DNA of 64,000 bases from Collybiopsis luxurians FD-317 M1 (taxonomy: Eukaryota > Basidiomycota > Agaricomycetes > Agaricales > Omphalotaceae): assembly GCA_000827265.1 (NCBI GenBank), contig KN834774.1:332563-396562 (forward strand), given 5' to 3'. This document shows positions 43,345 through 54,900 of the stretch, one piece after another. The notes beneath the pieces were generated by a model that saw only the letters and a program-made list of their open reading frames with translations, did no database searches and was not told the origin of the DNA. A program made the position numbers and the translations under genes. How positions within the stretch are numbered: position 1 is the stretch's first letter; each line of letters begins with the position of its first letter.

Positions 43345-45540
43345 CTTGATTAACCTGTATATATAGAGACTCAGAAAGTTCTGAATATCATATTTTATCA
43401 TACTCGGTGTAGGCTCATATTTCACAAAATAAAACTGCCCTCATTGGTATCAATTTTCTGTGCATCTTTATCCATTGCATAAAATATGGCTGACTCGCAT
43501 TCGGACTCACAGTGTATTACTATATATGTTATATCTGTTAGGTATGTGTGAAGTGAGAAATGATATTAGTCATGGATGGCCTGTCCCGGGTCCTTGATTG
43601 TTGCCATCAATCAATCAATCCAAATTGAGCGAGGCCATCTTGCTTTCCATAGAATAAGCCAGCCTCTTTCAATCAAGGTATAGCTACATTCATATACTCA
43701 CTGGCAGACACAAGCTACAAAGAATAGTCAAAGATATGAATTATGGGTAGATAGTTCAATTTCTTACCTATGCTGGTCTTAATGACCTCACATCTTCCTC
43801 AGCTGCTCAGGCCTGATGAGGAAAGTCAGGATGTTCCAAAGTCTTGTTGTCCACTGGCAAGAAGTAACCAGAGCTGGCTAAAGAAGCCATCCTCAATTGA
43901 TCCTTGTCCAGTTGCAGCAGCTAGTTTGATACACAGACCCATCAAGTGCATCAGTTCATTGTGTTGGTGTGTGCACAAGAAGTTGGGCTTCCAATTGAGC
44001 AATAATGTGGTCATTGAACACTTGCACAATGTGTAGCAATGCCAGACATTAAGACTGACACTCTGTACAAAGCAGCTGAACAAGCCAGGTGCTCTGTATC
44101 AATGTTTGAGGAAATCTGATGAGATAGCAAGAAGCAAAGACATTCAGACAAATTTGTTGTTAGTATATTAATGAAGAACATACCTATAACAATCTCGAAG
44201 CCATTTTCTCATTCATCTGCATCACTACAAGGACAAAGTCATCCTCAACACTTTCAGATTCAATGACCCAATATTCAACTTGATAAAGCAGCTGAAAAAG
44301 CCAGCTTCTCAAGATCAAGTATAGTGACATTCATATACTTCTTGGTCAATACAAGTTATATAAGGCTGCTCAGTGATATAAATTACAGGGATTATGAGTA
44401 GACAGTTTGAGCTTGCACCTACAATGGTACAGGATTGCTTGAAGTCAAAGTGCTTGTCCAATTGCAGCAGTGAACTTGAACTAGCTAAAGAAGCTGGCCT
44501 CTAATGATCAGAGTATGCAAAGACCCACTAAGTGTGTTTGTGCCTTGAGCTATTGCATGGTAGAGGTTGGCTTTGATCTTGCACATTGAGGGGCAATGCT
44601 AGATGTCAAGTCAGCACTCAACTTGAAGCAGCTGAACAAGCTAGCCTCTCAATTTGGAAGGTTAGAGAAATCTGATGAGACTGCAAGAAACAAAAGTGTT
44701 AAGATATATTCAATACTAGATATTGATGTGAAATTCACCTTGCACAATTTCAAAGCCACCTTTCCATGACATCTACATTCCTTCAAACAACAGGTTTGTC
44801 CCTTGACGCTTTCCAGTTCAATGACTGGAAATTCAACTTCATGAAGTGGCTGAAAAAGCCAACCTCTAAAGATCAGGTTAAAACCTTATTCGTATACTCA
44901 ACAGTGAATACAAGCTACAAAAGGGTGATCAGAGATATGAATTATGGGTAGATAGTTCAAGTTATTATCTACACCTGTCTTAATATCATCTTGTCTTCCT
45001 GAGCTACCTGGGCCCAATGAGAAATGTCAGGATCTCCTGAATTCAAAGTTTCCTTAATTCAAATTGCTCTTGTCCAGTGGCAGCAACTAATTCAGCTAAA
45101 GAAGACACCTTCTCTGAATGAGCATTTGCACAGATCTGTCAAGTGTCTGTACCTCAAATTGTCCCACATGAAAGATTGGCATCGATTTGGTATATAATGT
45201 GGATGTTGAACACTAGCGTGTTGTGAATTAATACCAAATGTAAATCCAGGACTGCACTTGGAGTGGCCAAAGAAGCCAGCCTCGCATGTTTAGTGACATC
45301 CAATGAGACTGCAGGAAAAGAAAATGTCCAGGCAGGTTTGGTACTAGTATATGTTACCTTGGACAATCTCAAAACCACCATTCCATTTGCCTACATCACT
45401 TCCAATGACAGGTTCATCCCTTCACACTTCCAATTCTAATGGCCTGAAATTCAACTTGATGAAGCAGCTGAAAAAGCCAGCCTCTCCAAATCAAGGTATA
45501 GTGACATTCGTATACTCAACAGTGAATACAAGCTACAAAG

Positions 45541-46371
45541 TGTTGTAAAGCTGGTACGAACATCTATTCCTAACCCCTATTCATTTCTCTTTTACTATAC
45601 ATCTTTCACATGACCGCATTTATGACTAACTTTCATATCAATACCTTTTGGACATACAACTCCTCCCTATCTCCACTCCACACAGTATCATTGTTCTTTT
45701 TCTATTTTGTTCCCACTGTCATTGTTTTATTAATGAACTGTCCTTGTTTCTCTTCTCGCATCTGTCGCATGACCACATGCTCCATACCTTTTATTCTCAT
45801 AGCTGTCACTTAGCTATTGTCTTCCAGTAGTATTAGTTTCTCATCTTATCCTCCAGTAGCATTAGTCCCTCTTACAGCTTACTACAGTATATATACCTAC
45901 CACCTGTAACCTGAGTCCCCATCTTGACCTCTCTGTCGATTGGGACCAGGTGAGTATCCTGCTTGTACCAGTAGACTATTTAATTAACTCTGTCAATTGG
46001 GACCAGACTTTGCCTAAACTGATTANNNNNNNNNNNNNNNNNNNNNNNNNNNNNNNNNNNNNNNNNNNNNNNNNNNNNNNNNNNNNNNNNNNNNNNNNCT
46101 CATAGCTGTCACTTAGCTATTGTCTTCCAGTAGTATTAGTTTCTCATCTTATCCTCCAGTAGCATTAGTCCCTCTTACAGCTTACTACAGTATATATACC
46201 TACCACCTGTAACCTGAGTCCCCATCTTGACCTCTCTGTCGATTGGGACCAGGTGAGTATCCTGCTTGTACCAGTAGACTATTTAATTAACTCTGTCAAT
46301 TGGGACCAGACTTTGCCTAAACTGATTACCGTGCTCTTGAAAGCCACTCCGCTGTAAACTGCTTTGTGACA
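45541..46371 (+). mobile_element. solo LTR (family 2)
   Basis: Starts TGTTGTAAAGC and ends GCTTTGTGACA, an imperfect terminal inverted repeat of TG...CA type. It is flanked by CAAAG at 45536-45540 and 46372-46376. The empty site AGCTACAAAGG is present in the right arm near 52760. Its real length is probably about 528 bp, because 303 bp inside it are a gap plus a false duplication. There is no internal retroelement sequence. Confidence 0.85.
46026..46098. other. assembly gap inside a false duplication
   Basis: 73 Ns lie between two identical 230-bp blocks (45796-46025 and 46099-46328). This is the pattern left when two overlapping contig ends are scaffolded instead of merged. Confidence 0.9.
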
Positions 46372-47130
46372 CAAAGGGGCAGTCAGAGATACAAATTATT
46401 GGTAGATAGTTCAAGTCATTACCTACGTTGGTCTCAATATCATGTTGTCTTCCTTGGCTGCTTAGGCCTGATGAAGAAAATCAGGATTTCCTAGAGTCAA
46501 AATCCTCTTGTCCAGTTGCAGCAAGTAACTTGATCAGTTCAATGACCCAAAATTTGACTCAATGAAGTGGCTGAAAAAGCCAGCTTGCCCAGATCAAAGT
46601 ATGGTGGCATTCATATACTGTTTGGCAAATACAACTGCAGGAGACAAAAATGTTCATCACCAGTATATCAATGCAGAATATTTACCTCGCACAATCTCAA
46701 ACCCATCATTCCATTCTTCTACATTGCTTCTAATGACAAGTGTGTTCCTTGACACTTTTCAGTTCAATGACCCAAAATTTGACTTGATGAAGCAGCTGAA
46801 AAAGCCAGCCTCTTCAAATTAAGGAATAACAACATTTGAATCCTCTATGAGCTGAAAAGGTGGGTCAGAGATCCAGATTATGGGTAAATGGTTCAAGTTC
46901 TTACCTACAATTGACACTTTTGAGTTCAATGACCCATAAATCAACTTGATGTAGCAGCTGAAAAAGCCAGCCTTTGGAGTGTTATTGCATGTTGCATCAT
47001 GGTACTGTTTGAGACACTTAATTGTCACATGGGACCCTGTTCACATGAAACTCTCCTAAATTATTCAAAGTTTGAACAGGTCCTTTCTTTACACTGTTGA
47101 GATTATGAGCTCAGTTCCAGTAGAAATCTT

Positions 47131-48593
47131 TCAGAGGCTCATGGCAATGTTTGCCTCATTATATTTGTTGTCTGTCCCCTGGAGGTATCCTGGTGAAGCC
47201 TGCATTATGTCCCTAACCTCACCAAATTCAAGAATATGCTTTAGCTGCCAGAGTACATGTACTCCACAGTTGTATTCATTGGTTTGAAATGAAGTCTGCA
47301 GTGTATGTTAGGGAATGGTTGGTTTTTCTATATATACAGTATCACCCACCTTGACATGAGGGCTCCATGTCCACCAAGACTGATTGTTGTCCAAGAGGAC
47401 AATAGGTTCTTCACTGCAGAGTGGCCCCAAAACCTCTGCCAGCCATATTAAAATCTATATTCTCCCTGATAGTACATGAGAATTGAAATAATAGAAAGAA
47501 CAAATTGCCTACCAGCATCAACATTGTGTTCTTCTGCTTCTGAATTGGTTTGAAAACATTATCCTGGTAATTATCATGCCAACTGTCAAATATTTCTATC
47601 TTTTTACTTGCATAATCAATGAGCACTGAAAGACAGTGATTTTGTGCAGAGTTGATCAGTATGAATACTTTATTGAATTCTGCTAATGTAAGAATCCCCT
47701 GCAACAATTTAATTTGTGCAACTGGATTGTTGAGAAAAGTCAAACTGGTACCTTGGCTTTCTCAGCCCTTGGCAGGGTGCATTTATCCATGTCTTGGAAC
47801 AAAACCTGACCTGTAAAAAGGGTGTTCATCAGTAAAAGCTTAGCACCAGAATGTTTGGTCCATTTCATTGCAAAATAATTTATAACCTCATTGTTGATGC
47901 ATCTGCCTGGTCCAATTCTGATGAAGTCATTCAAGTTTACTGGCCTGATTTTGGTGAAGTTGGGTAAATTTTGTGCCTCCTGAAACTAATCAGGGTTCAG
48001 TTATATTATGGAGAACATAGCGTAAAATCCAAGGTACCACTCATGGAAGATAACAAGTTAAACAGAATCTCTTTACTTTTTGTAGGATTCTCATCAAGAA
48101 GCTCCCAGAAGGCAACTTGGAAGTCCATTTTGGCAGTCTTCAGAGTGCAAAAGAGAACTGCCATCCAGTGACCTATTACATAGAGTGTCTTGCCCATTTG
48201 TGCGAGACAATTGTGTCTGCTCAAGTTGGGCTGAATCTCCTGACAGAGTTCACCAGCTCTATTGATCAGAGCAATGCAACTATTAATGTTCACTATTTTC
48301 TTTGTGGAGGAAGCATAAAAAGCTCCTGAATCAGCCCTGATCCTCAAAGGACTAGGAGCTGCAAGGGTGTGAAGTACAAGAGCAGATAACTCAGAGTTTA
48401 TGTCCATGCTCACATTGCAGTCCAGATACTCTTGCAAATTAGGAAGAAAAGATTCCAGTCTGCTGGTAATTCCAGTTAGTTTTGAAAATTTAGTCTCAGT
48501 GCACCTGGGATATGGTCCAAAGGTTGATTGGAACATGGGACACTTGCAGTCACATATTTTACTCCATAAGTCATCCATTGTGAGAGTTTCCAA
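47131..48593 (-). pseudogene. Ulp1-type (C48) cysteine protease
   Basis: A minus-strand gene. The N-terminal exon (48006-48593) has no known domain but the same layout as the 14.7-kb gene (a LTGITSRLESFLPNL helix). The protease follows: LNDFIRIGPG and NNEVINYFAMKW (about 47860), His in SAQNHCLSVLIDYASKKIEI (Cys replaces the usual Trp after His), IFDSW with the catalytic Asp, then an intron from GTAGGC. WLAEVLGPLC follows, then the last exon with FQTNEYNCGVHVLWQLKHIL. Here the usual DCG reads NCG but the catalytic Cys is kept. It ends at 47131, about 35 bp inside the inverted arm. At least one frameshift (about 47740) breaks it. It would cleave ubiquitin-like conjugates. Confidence 0.75.
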
Positions 48594-48849
48594 AGTCTAA
48601 TGGAATCAGTGCTGAGTCTCTCTGAATGGAGTAAAAGGAATGCTGTTAGAATAGTCTAAGACTGATAAGGTTGAGTGGCTTGTAAATGATGCAACCTGCT
48701 TCATGGCATGTGAGCGATGCCTAACTTAGAATTATTCTTTGATCTTATTCAAACACACTCATGAGGGTAAGTCTCACTCTACATAGACTAGCAGCACTCA
48801 CCATACTCAACTCATCTTCCTTAGGCAAAAAATTCCACTTCTGGATGTG

Positions 48850-51557
48850 ACACAAGATATTGGTGTGATGAGAAACCAGTCCTAGCAGGTAGTGGCTTTG
48901 ATTGCATAACTGGTGTAGATGATTTGGCATTCCAAAAGGTACCAAGTGGGCAGCACTACCATGGGAGATTTGTACAGACCCACTGTGTAACCTTTCCTTA
49001 TTCTCCTACTGATCCTGGGTATCAATACTATGAGCTATACTCGTACAACTCCTCCTAATATCCTCCCTATCCAGGGCATCATTTACCATTGGACTTTAAT
49101 TCTCCATTCACCATGCTGCTCTTCACCAATGGATCTATGGGAAAATCAGATCCGACCCTATTCCCTCAGCATTATCATGAGGCTGTTCCAAGTCTGCCTT
49201 TCATCCATCTACAAAGCTATGCAGGCTTGGATCCAGACTGATGCCCTGAGTACATGAACTTGTACACCATCTGGCAAAGTGATAACTTCAACAGATGCTC
49301 ATTCTGTTATGGCCACACTGAACCAGAGTATATTGCAGCCTTGATTAAAAGGCAAAAGAACCTGAATGGAGTGTACAAGAGCCTGCAGCCCTTCTCTGCA
49401 GATTGGCCAAAGTTTTTGGAGTCCTGGGAAGGTGTTCTACCTTCCAATGAGGAAATTACTGCTCTAGGTTCCCTGCTCAACTTCCCATTGTTTGTCCCCA
49501 AAATGGCTGCTATCCAATGATGTATAAAGCTAGCAGAATTGTGGCTCACCATGGCCAAAATCCTCAAATCCGCTTGAACACTGCCCTCACAAATGCATTT
49601 CCTGGAGGTGCAATGTTCAAGTTGGCAAGACAAAAGGTTCATGGGTCTATGGGGAAATGGTTTAAAATGCTCAAAAATGTTATGGTGGTTTTTATATGTC
49701 GCTAAAGTACCGGTATTTTGGATACACAAAGTTCTTCATGAGACAATGCCATTTCCACACCTACTCTGCTTTCATCCTGCAAACTGCACTCCTCTCCAGC
49801 AATATCTGCATGCTTGGACTAATTCAAGGGTGGTGTCTCAAGTGGGCAAGCAGAAATATTTTGTCACAGAATTCACTGACCAAACCCCCCACCCTACTGA
49901 AGACCACATGGTGTTTTTGAGATTGGGTCAGAAACAGAAGCCCAACAAGGATGAAGAACTGGAGTGTTACTGGGACCATGAAAATACTTGAGTTCTATAC
50001 TTCCTGGAGGCTCTTACGCTGCCCCCAATCTATGGAGATGTGAAGGTTTTTGGACTACCATGTCCAAAATACACCTTTTTCACAGATGACACATTCTGTA
50101 CTAAAGTATGTCCTTCAAAATGGATCTACTTACAGCAAAGCCCATTGCCTGGCACAGAAGGCCAGTTACCTTCAGTTCCTTTGGATCAAAATTCATGTCC
50201 CACTATTGTTGTCACTTTGGGAGCAAACTCAAGTTCAGTTCATGTGTCTCCTTTTATTGCTGAAATAGTCAATTCTCACTTTGTTATTCCAGAGTACTGC
50301 TACATGTAACAGTGTAGTCTCACTATCAAAGTACTTGCCTATGTTGATAATGGGTGCCATAGAACCTACCATACATGATGTGGATGCTGATGACACTGCT
50401 CAAGCTCAGGAGCAAATGCCGGCATCTAAACATGAAGTCCTAGCTTCAGCTGGAGCTAAGATAAACATTGCCAATACTAGTGAGGCATGTAACATCCAGT
50501 ATGCTTTTTCCTGTGATCCTGCTTTACTAACTTCTGCACTATCCAGGTCAATGCAACTCAAATTGTTTCTCCCTGCAATTCCAATACTGAGCCTTCACAT
50601 GGCAGGCAGCTTGAACTTGAAACTCAGAACACAGCTTTCCCAGATGACATGGTTGGTGCTACTCAAATTGTGGCTTCCTCTGACTCACCCAGGAAGCCTG
50701 AGACCAAGACTCCACCAATGGACAATTACAATAATTTAGTATTGTGCCACAGTTTGTCTGACCTGAAGGAGCTCTTGGATGCTGATGGAGTTTCTTTGGG
50801 TCTCAAAACTGACCGTGAGGAACAGGCAGTGGAAGAACTTGAAGACATTGAGAAGGAACAAGCTGGGCTAGAATGAGAGCCGGCAGAAGAATTTGAAGAT
50901 GTTGTGATGGAGGAAGTTGGGCTGGAATGAGAGCAGTTGGAGAGTGAAGAGCTGCCTCTTCATGATGAACAGCTGGTGGAAGAACTTCAAGATGCTGATG
51001 GAGTTTCTTTGGGTTCCAAAGGTGACCATGACAAACAGCCAGCAGAAGAACTTGAACCTGCTGCAATGGAGCAAGTTGGGCTGGACTGAGAGCAGTTGGA
51101 GAATGAAGAGCTGCCTCTTCATGATGAACAGCTGGTGGAAGAACTTCAAGATGCTGATGGAGCTTCTTTTGGTCCCAAAAGTGACCACAATGAACAGCCA
51201 GTGAAAGAACTTGAACCTGTGGTGATAGAGCAAGAGGAGCCAGAAAGAGAGCCACTTTTTCCCTATCCACCTTCTTTTCCTGACACTCTGTCACCGAGTG
51301 TTGCAGGAACAAAATGCCAATGTGAGGCAGACCATATGAGTCAGCACCAGACAACCTACAAGGGTCAGGCATGTGGGTCTAGTGACAATAGTAGCTTTTT
51401 CCTCTGGGTTCAGAGCAGGAGGAAGTACAACAACATTGCAGACTTTTGTGCTGTTCTTCTGGCTAAATTCCCAGGCACCACTGAGGGACTGTGTGTCATC
51501 CAAAGTATACAATGTGGGACAGAAGGAACCAATTTTCTTCTCAAGTACCACTTTTGA
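48850..51557 (+). pseudogene. hypothetical protein with acidic tandem repeats, family C
   Basis: Divergent from the Ulp1 gene. Coding blocks: 48850-49520 (YWCDEKPVLAGSGFDC..., NRCSFCYGHTEPEYIAALIKR), 49530-49991 (MAKILKSA, TLPSQMHFLEVQCSS, GLWGNGLKCSKMLWWFL, AKVPVFWIH), 50040-50309 and 50649-51557. The last block holds in-frame 53-residue acidic repeats. TGA codons at 50874, 50928 and 51087 all lie in the repeat frame at L[E/D]-x-E, where the last repeat keeps Arg. I recall the GLWVNGL...VPVFIIHE pattern from mushroom hypothetical proteins that bind no known ligand. Function unknown. Confidence 0.5.
50800..51235 (+). repeat. 159-bp coding tandem repeat
   Basis: The word GAAGAGCTGCCTCTTCATGA begins at 50946 and 51105, and an older, more diverged unit precedes them. 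The period is 159 bp, exactly 53 codons, so the frame is kept. Each unit encodes ELPLHDEQLVEELQDADG and a GSKGDHDKQPAEELE-like part. Confidence 0.85.
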
Positions 51558-51969
51558 GAGCAGGCCCAATATGTACTCATCAATCTGAAGAGCATGTTCC
51601 AGGTTGAGTATGCTTCTGATCATGACTGGCACTCACTCTGATACAAGTGGGAGTCCACAAAAGCACAGCATGATCTGGAGTGGTCCTCAGAGGAGCCTTA
51701 CTGTCAAGTCAAGGTACAGCTTAAGTCTCACCATCATTGGCATGGGATAAAGAAAACAGGAAAGCAGAGGAAGTTTGGGAAGGATGTAGGCTCCTAGAAG
51801 GTTGGCGTAGGTGGACTGAAAGAACATAACTTTCTAAATTTTCATTCTATCTTATACCTTCCTCCCTGTATCTAGTTTTTCCAGTGTGGCTTTCACTGGT
51901 CTGTGCATCATGGGCATGTCTATTTCTATGTATCTGCTCAATTGTAATTTCATGTATACTTACTACACT

Positions 51970-54900
51970 AATATAATGAGGCAAACATTGCCATGAGCCT
52001 CTGAAAGATTTCTACTGGAACTGAGCTCATAATCTCAACAGTGTAAAGAAAGGACCAGTTCAAACTTGAATAAATTAGGAGAGTTTCACATGAACAGGGT
52101 CCCACATGACAATTAAGTGCCTCAAACAGTACCATGATGCAACATGCAATAACACTCCAAAGGCTGGCTTTTTCAGCTGCTACATCAAGTTGATTTATGG
52201 GTCATTGAACTCAAAAGTGTCAATTGTAGGTAAGAACTTGAACCATTTACCCATAACCTGGATCTCTGACCCACCTTTTCAGCTTGTAGAGGATTCAAAT
52301 GTTGTTATTCCTTAATTTGAAGAGGCTGGCTTTTTCAGCCACTTCATCAAGTTGAATTTTGTGTCATTGAACTTGAAAGTGTCAAGGGATGCACTTGTCA
52401 TTGGAAGCAATGTAGAAGAATGGAATGATGGGTTTGAGATTGTGTGAGGTAAATATTCTGCATCAATATACTGGTGATGAACATTTTTGTCTCCTGCAGT
52501 TGTATTTGCCAAACAGTATATGAATGCCACCATACTTTGATCTGGGCAAGCTGGCTTTTTCAGCCACTTCATTGAGTCAAATTTTGGGTCATTGAACTGA
52601 TCAAGTTACTTGCTGCAACTGGACATGAGGATTTTGACTCTAGGAAATCCTGATTTTCTTCATCAGGCCTAAGCAGCCAAGGAAGACAACATGATATTGA
52701 GACCAACATAGGTAATGACTTGAACTATCTACCAATAATTTGCATCTCTGACTGCTCCTTTGTAGCTTGTATTCCCTGTTGAGTATATGAATGTTGCTAT
52801 ACCTTGATTTGGAGAAGCTGGCTTTTTCAGCTGCTTCATCAAGTTGAATTTCAGGCCATTAGAACTGGAAGTGTGAAGGGATGAACCTGTCATTGGAAGT
52901 GATGTAGACAAATGGAATGGTGGTTTTGAGATTGTCCAAGGTAACATCACATTGATATACTAGTACCAAACCTGCCTGGACATTTTCTTTTCCTGCGTTC
53001 TCATTGGATGTCACTAAATGTGTGAGGCTGGCTTGTTCAGCCACTCCAAGTGCAGTCCTGGATTTACATTTGGTATTAATTTGCAACATGCTAGTGTTCA
53101 ATGTCCATGTTACATACCAAATCGATGCCAATCTTTTGCACTGGGCAATTCAAGATACAGACACACTCAACAGATCTGTGTAAATGCTCATTCAGAGAAG
53201 GCATCTTCTTTAGCTGGATTAGTTGCTGCCACTGGACAAGAGCAATTTGAATTAAGGAAACTCTGAATTCAGGAGATCCTGACATTTTTCATTGGGCCTG
53301 AGTAGCTCAGGAAGATGAGATGATATTAAGACAGGTGTAGGTAATAACTTGAACTATCTACCCATAATTCATACCTCTGATCACCCTTTTGTAGCTTGTA
53401 TTCACTGTTAAGTATACAAATAAGGTTTTAACCTGATCTTTAGAGGTTGGCTTTTTCAGCTGCTTCATGAAGTTGAATTTCTGGTCATTGAACTGGACAA
53501 ACTTGTTGTTTGAAGGGATGTAGATGTCATGGAAAGGTGGCTTTGAAATTGTGCAAGGTGAATTTCACATCAATATCTAGTATTGAATATACCTTAGCAC
53601 TTTTGTTTCTTGCAGTCTCATCAGATTTCTCTGACCTTCCAAACTGAGAGGCTAGCTTGTTCAGCTGCTTCAAGTTGAGTGCTGACTTGATGTCTAGCAT
53701 TGCCCCTCAATGTGCAAGATCAAAACCAATCTCTACCTTGTGATAGCTTGAGGCACAAACACACTTAGTGGGTCTCTGCATACTCTGATTGTTAGAGGCT
53801 AGCTTCTTTCACTAGTTCAAGTTTGCTGCTGTGATTGGATGAGCACTTTGACTTCAAGCAATCCTGTACCATTGTAGGTGCAAGCTTGAACTGTCTACTC
53901 ATAATCCCTGTAATTTATATCACTGAGCAGCCTTATATAACTTGTATTGACCAAGAAGTATATGAATGTCACTATACTTGATCTTGAGAAGCTGGCTTTT
54001 TCAGCCGCTTTATCAAGTTGAATTTTGGGTCATTGAATCTGAAAGTGATGACTTTGTCCTTGTAGTGATGCAGATGAATGAGAAAATGGCTTCAAGATTG
54101 TCATAGGTATGTTCTTTATTAATATACACCACCACCAGTCTGACCTTTTTCAGCCATAAAAGGTAGAGACATATGTATAATTTTTCCTAGGAATTTTAAT
54201 ATTTTTTTCCAAAGAAAAAGAATTAATTTTGAGGCTGCAAAAGATATTGTAGAATAGATAATTTTATGGCATCTTTTTTGTGCGCAAAAGGCGCTGAAGA
54301 TTACATAATTTTTTGTGTGAATTTTATCATATTTTTCCATATTTTTTCTGGCTGTAATATATGAGATATTACCTGTGTGAAAGTATTTCTTTTCTCAACC
54401 ACTTTGTCAGCAGCAAAATTACTGCTTTTACGGCTCCAAAAAGTAATGGGCAATGGTTGGGCCTTGGGGGATATGATTGCCCATTACTTTTCTGAGCCAT
54501 AAAAAGTATACTTTTTCTGCTCACAAAGCAGTTTGAAAAAGAAATACTTTCACACAGGCAATATCTCATATATTACAGCTGGAAAAAAATATGGAAAAAT
54601 ATGAAAAAATTCATGTGAAAAATTATGTAATCTTCGGCACCTTTTGCATGCAAAAAAGACGCCATAAAATCATTTATTCTACAATTTCTTTTGCAGCCTC
54701 AAATTTAATTCTTTTTCTTTGGAAAAAAAATTAAAATTCTTGGAAAAAATTATACATATGTCTCTACCTTTTACAGTGGCAAAAGGTTGGACTAGTGGTG
54801 GTGATACTAACAATGAATTTGTCTGAACATCTTTGCTTCTTGCTATCTCATCAGATTTCCTCAAACATCAATATGGAGCACCTGGCTTGTTCAGCTGCTT

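Larger units (their letters stand above)
37722..43651. mobile_element. 5.93-kb IS3EU-like element with transposase and alpha-kinase
   Basis: The terminal repeats are 33 bp with one mismatch and begin TATGGAAAGCAAGA. The right copy is at 43619-43651. The target duplication is GAATAA (37716-37721 and 43652-43657). The right arm of the host element keeps the empty site (AATAAGCCAGCC). A 6-bp duplication and an integrase-type transposase fit the IS3EU superfamily as I know it. Two divergent genes fill it: transposase on the minus strand and an alpha-kinase on the plus strand. Confidence 0.8.
36130..47165 (+). repeat. left inverted arm (with three insertions)
   Basis: The inner edge matches the right arm up to GCCTCATTATATT (47165). 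Landmarks shared with the right arm include GGGACCCTGTTCACATGAAACTC (read on +) and repeated GACAAGTTTGTCCCTTG. The insertions at 36912, 37722 and 45541 are absent from the other arm. Open frames such as FNDPKFDLMKQLKKPAS recur once per module, but they are short and I regard them as a by-product of the module repeat. Confidence 0.8.

Noticed and set aside
37722..43651. Reading the GAATAA-flanked element as a hAT or CACTA transposon
   Set aside because: The duplication is 6 bp, the ends are TATGG, and the transposase is of the integrase-core type.
44766..46822. Recurrent frames reading FNDPKFDLMKQLKKPAS
   Set aside because: They repeat because the DNA module repeats; the frames are short, start at no consistent ATG and are open in the other orientation too.
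50868..51372. Long minus-strand frames rich in His/Leu/Phe opposite the acidic repeats
   Set aside because: They are the complement of the acidic coding repeat and share its 159-bp period.
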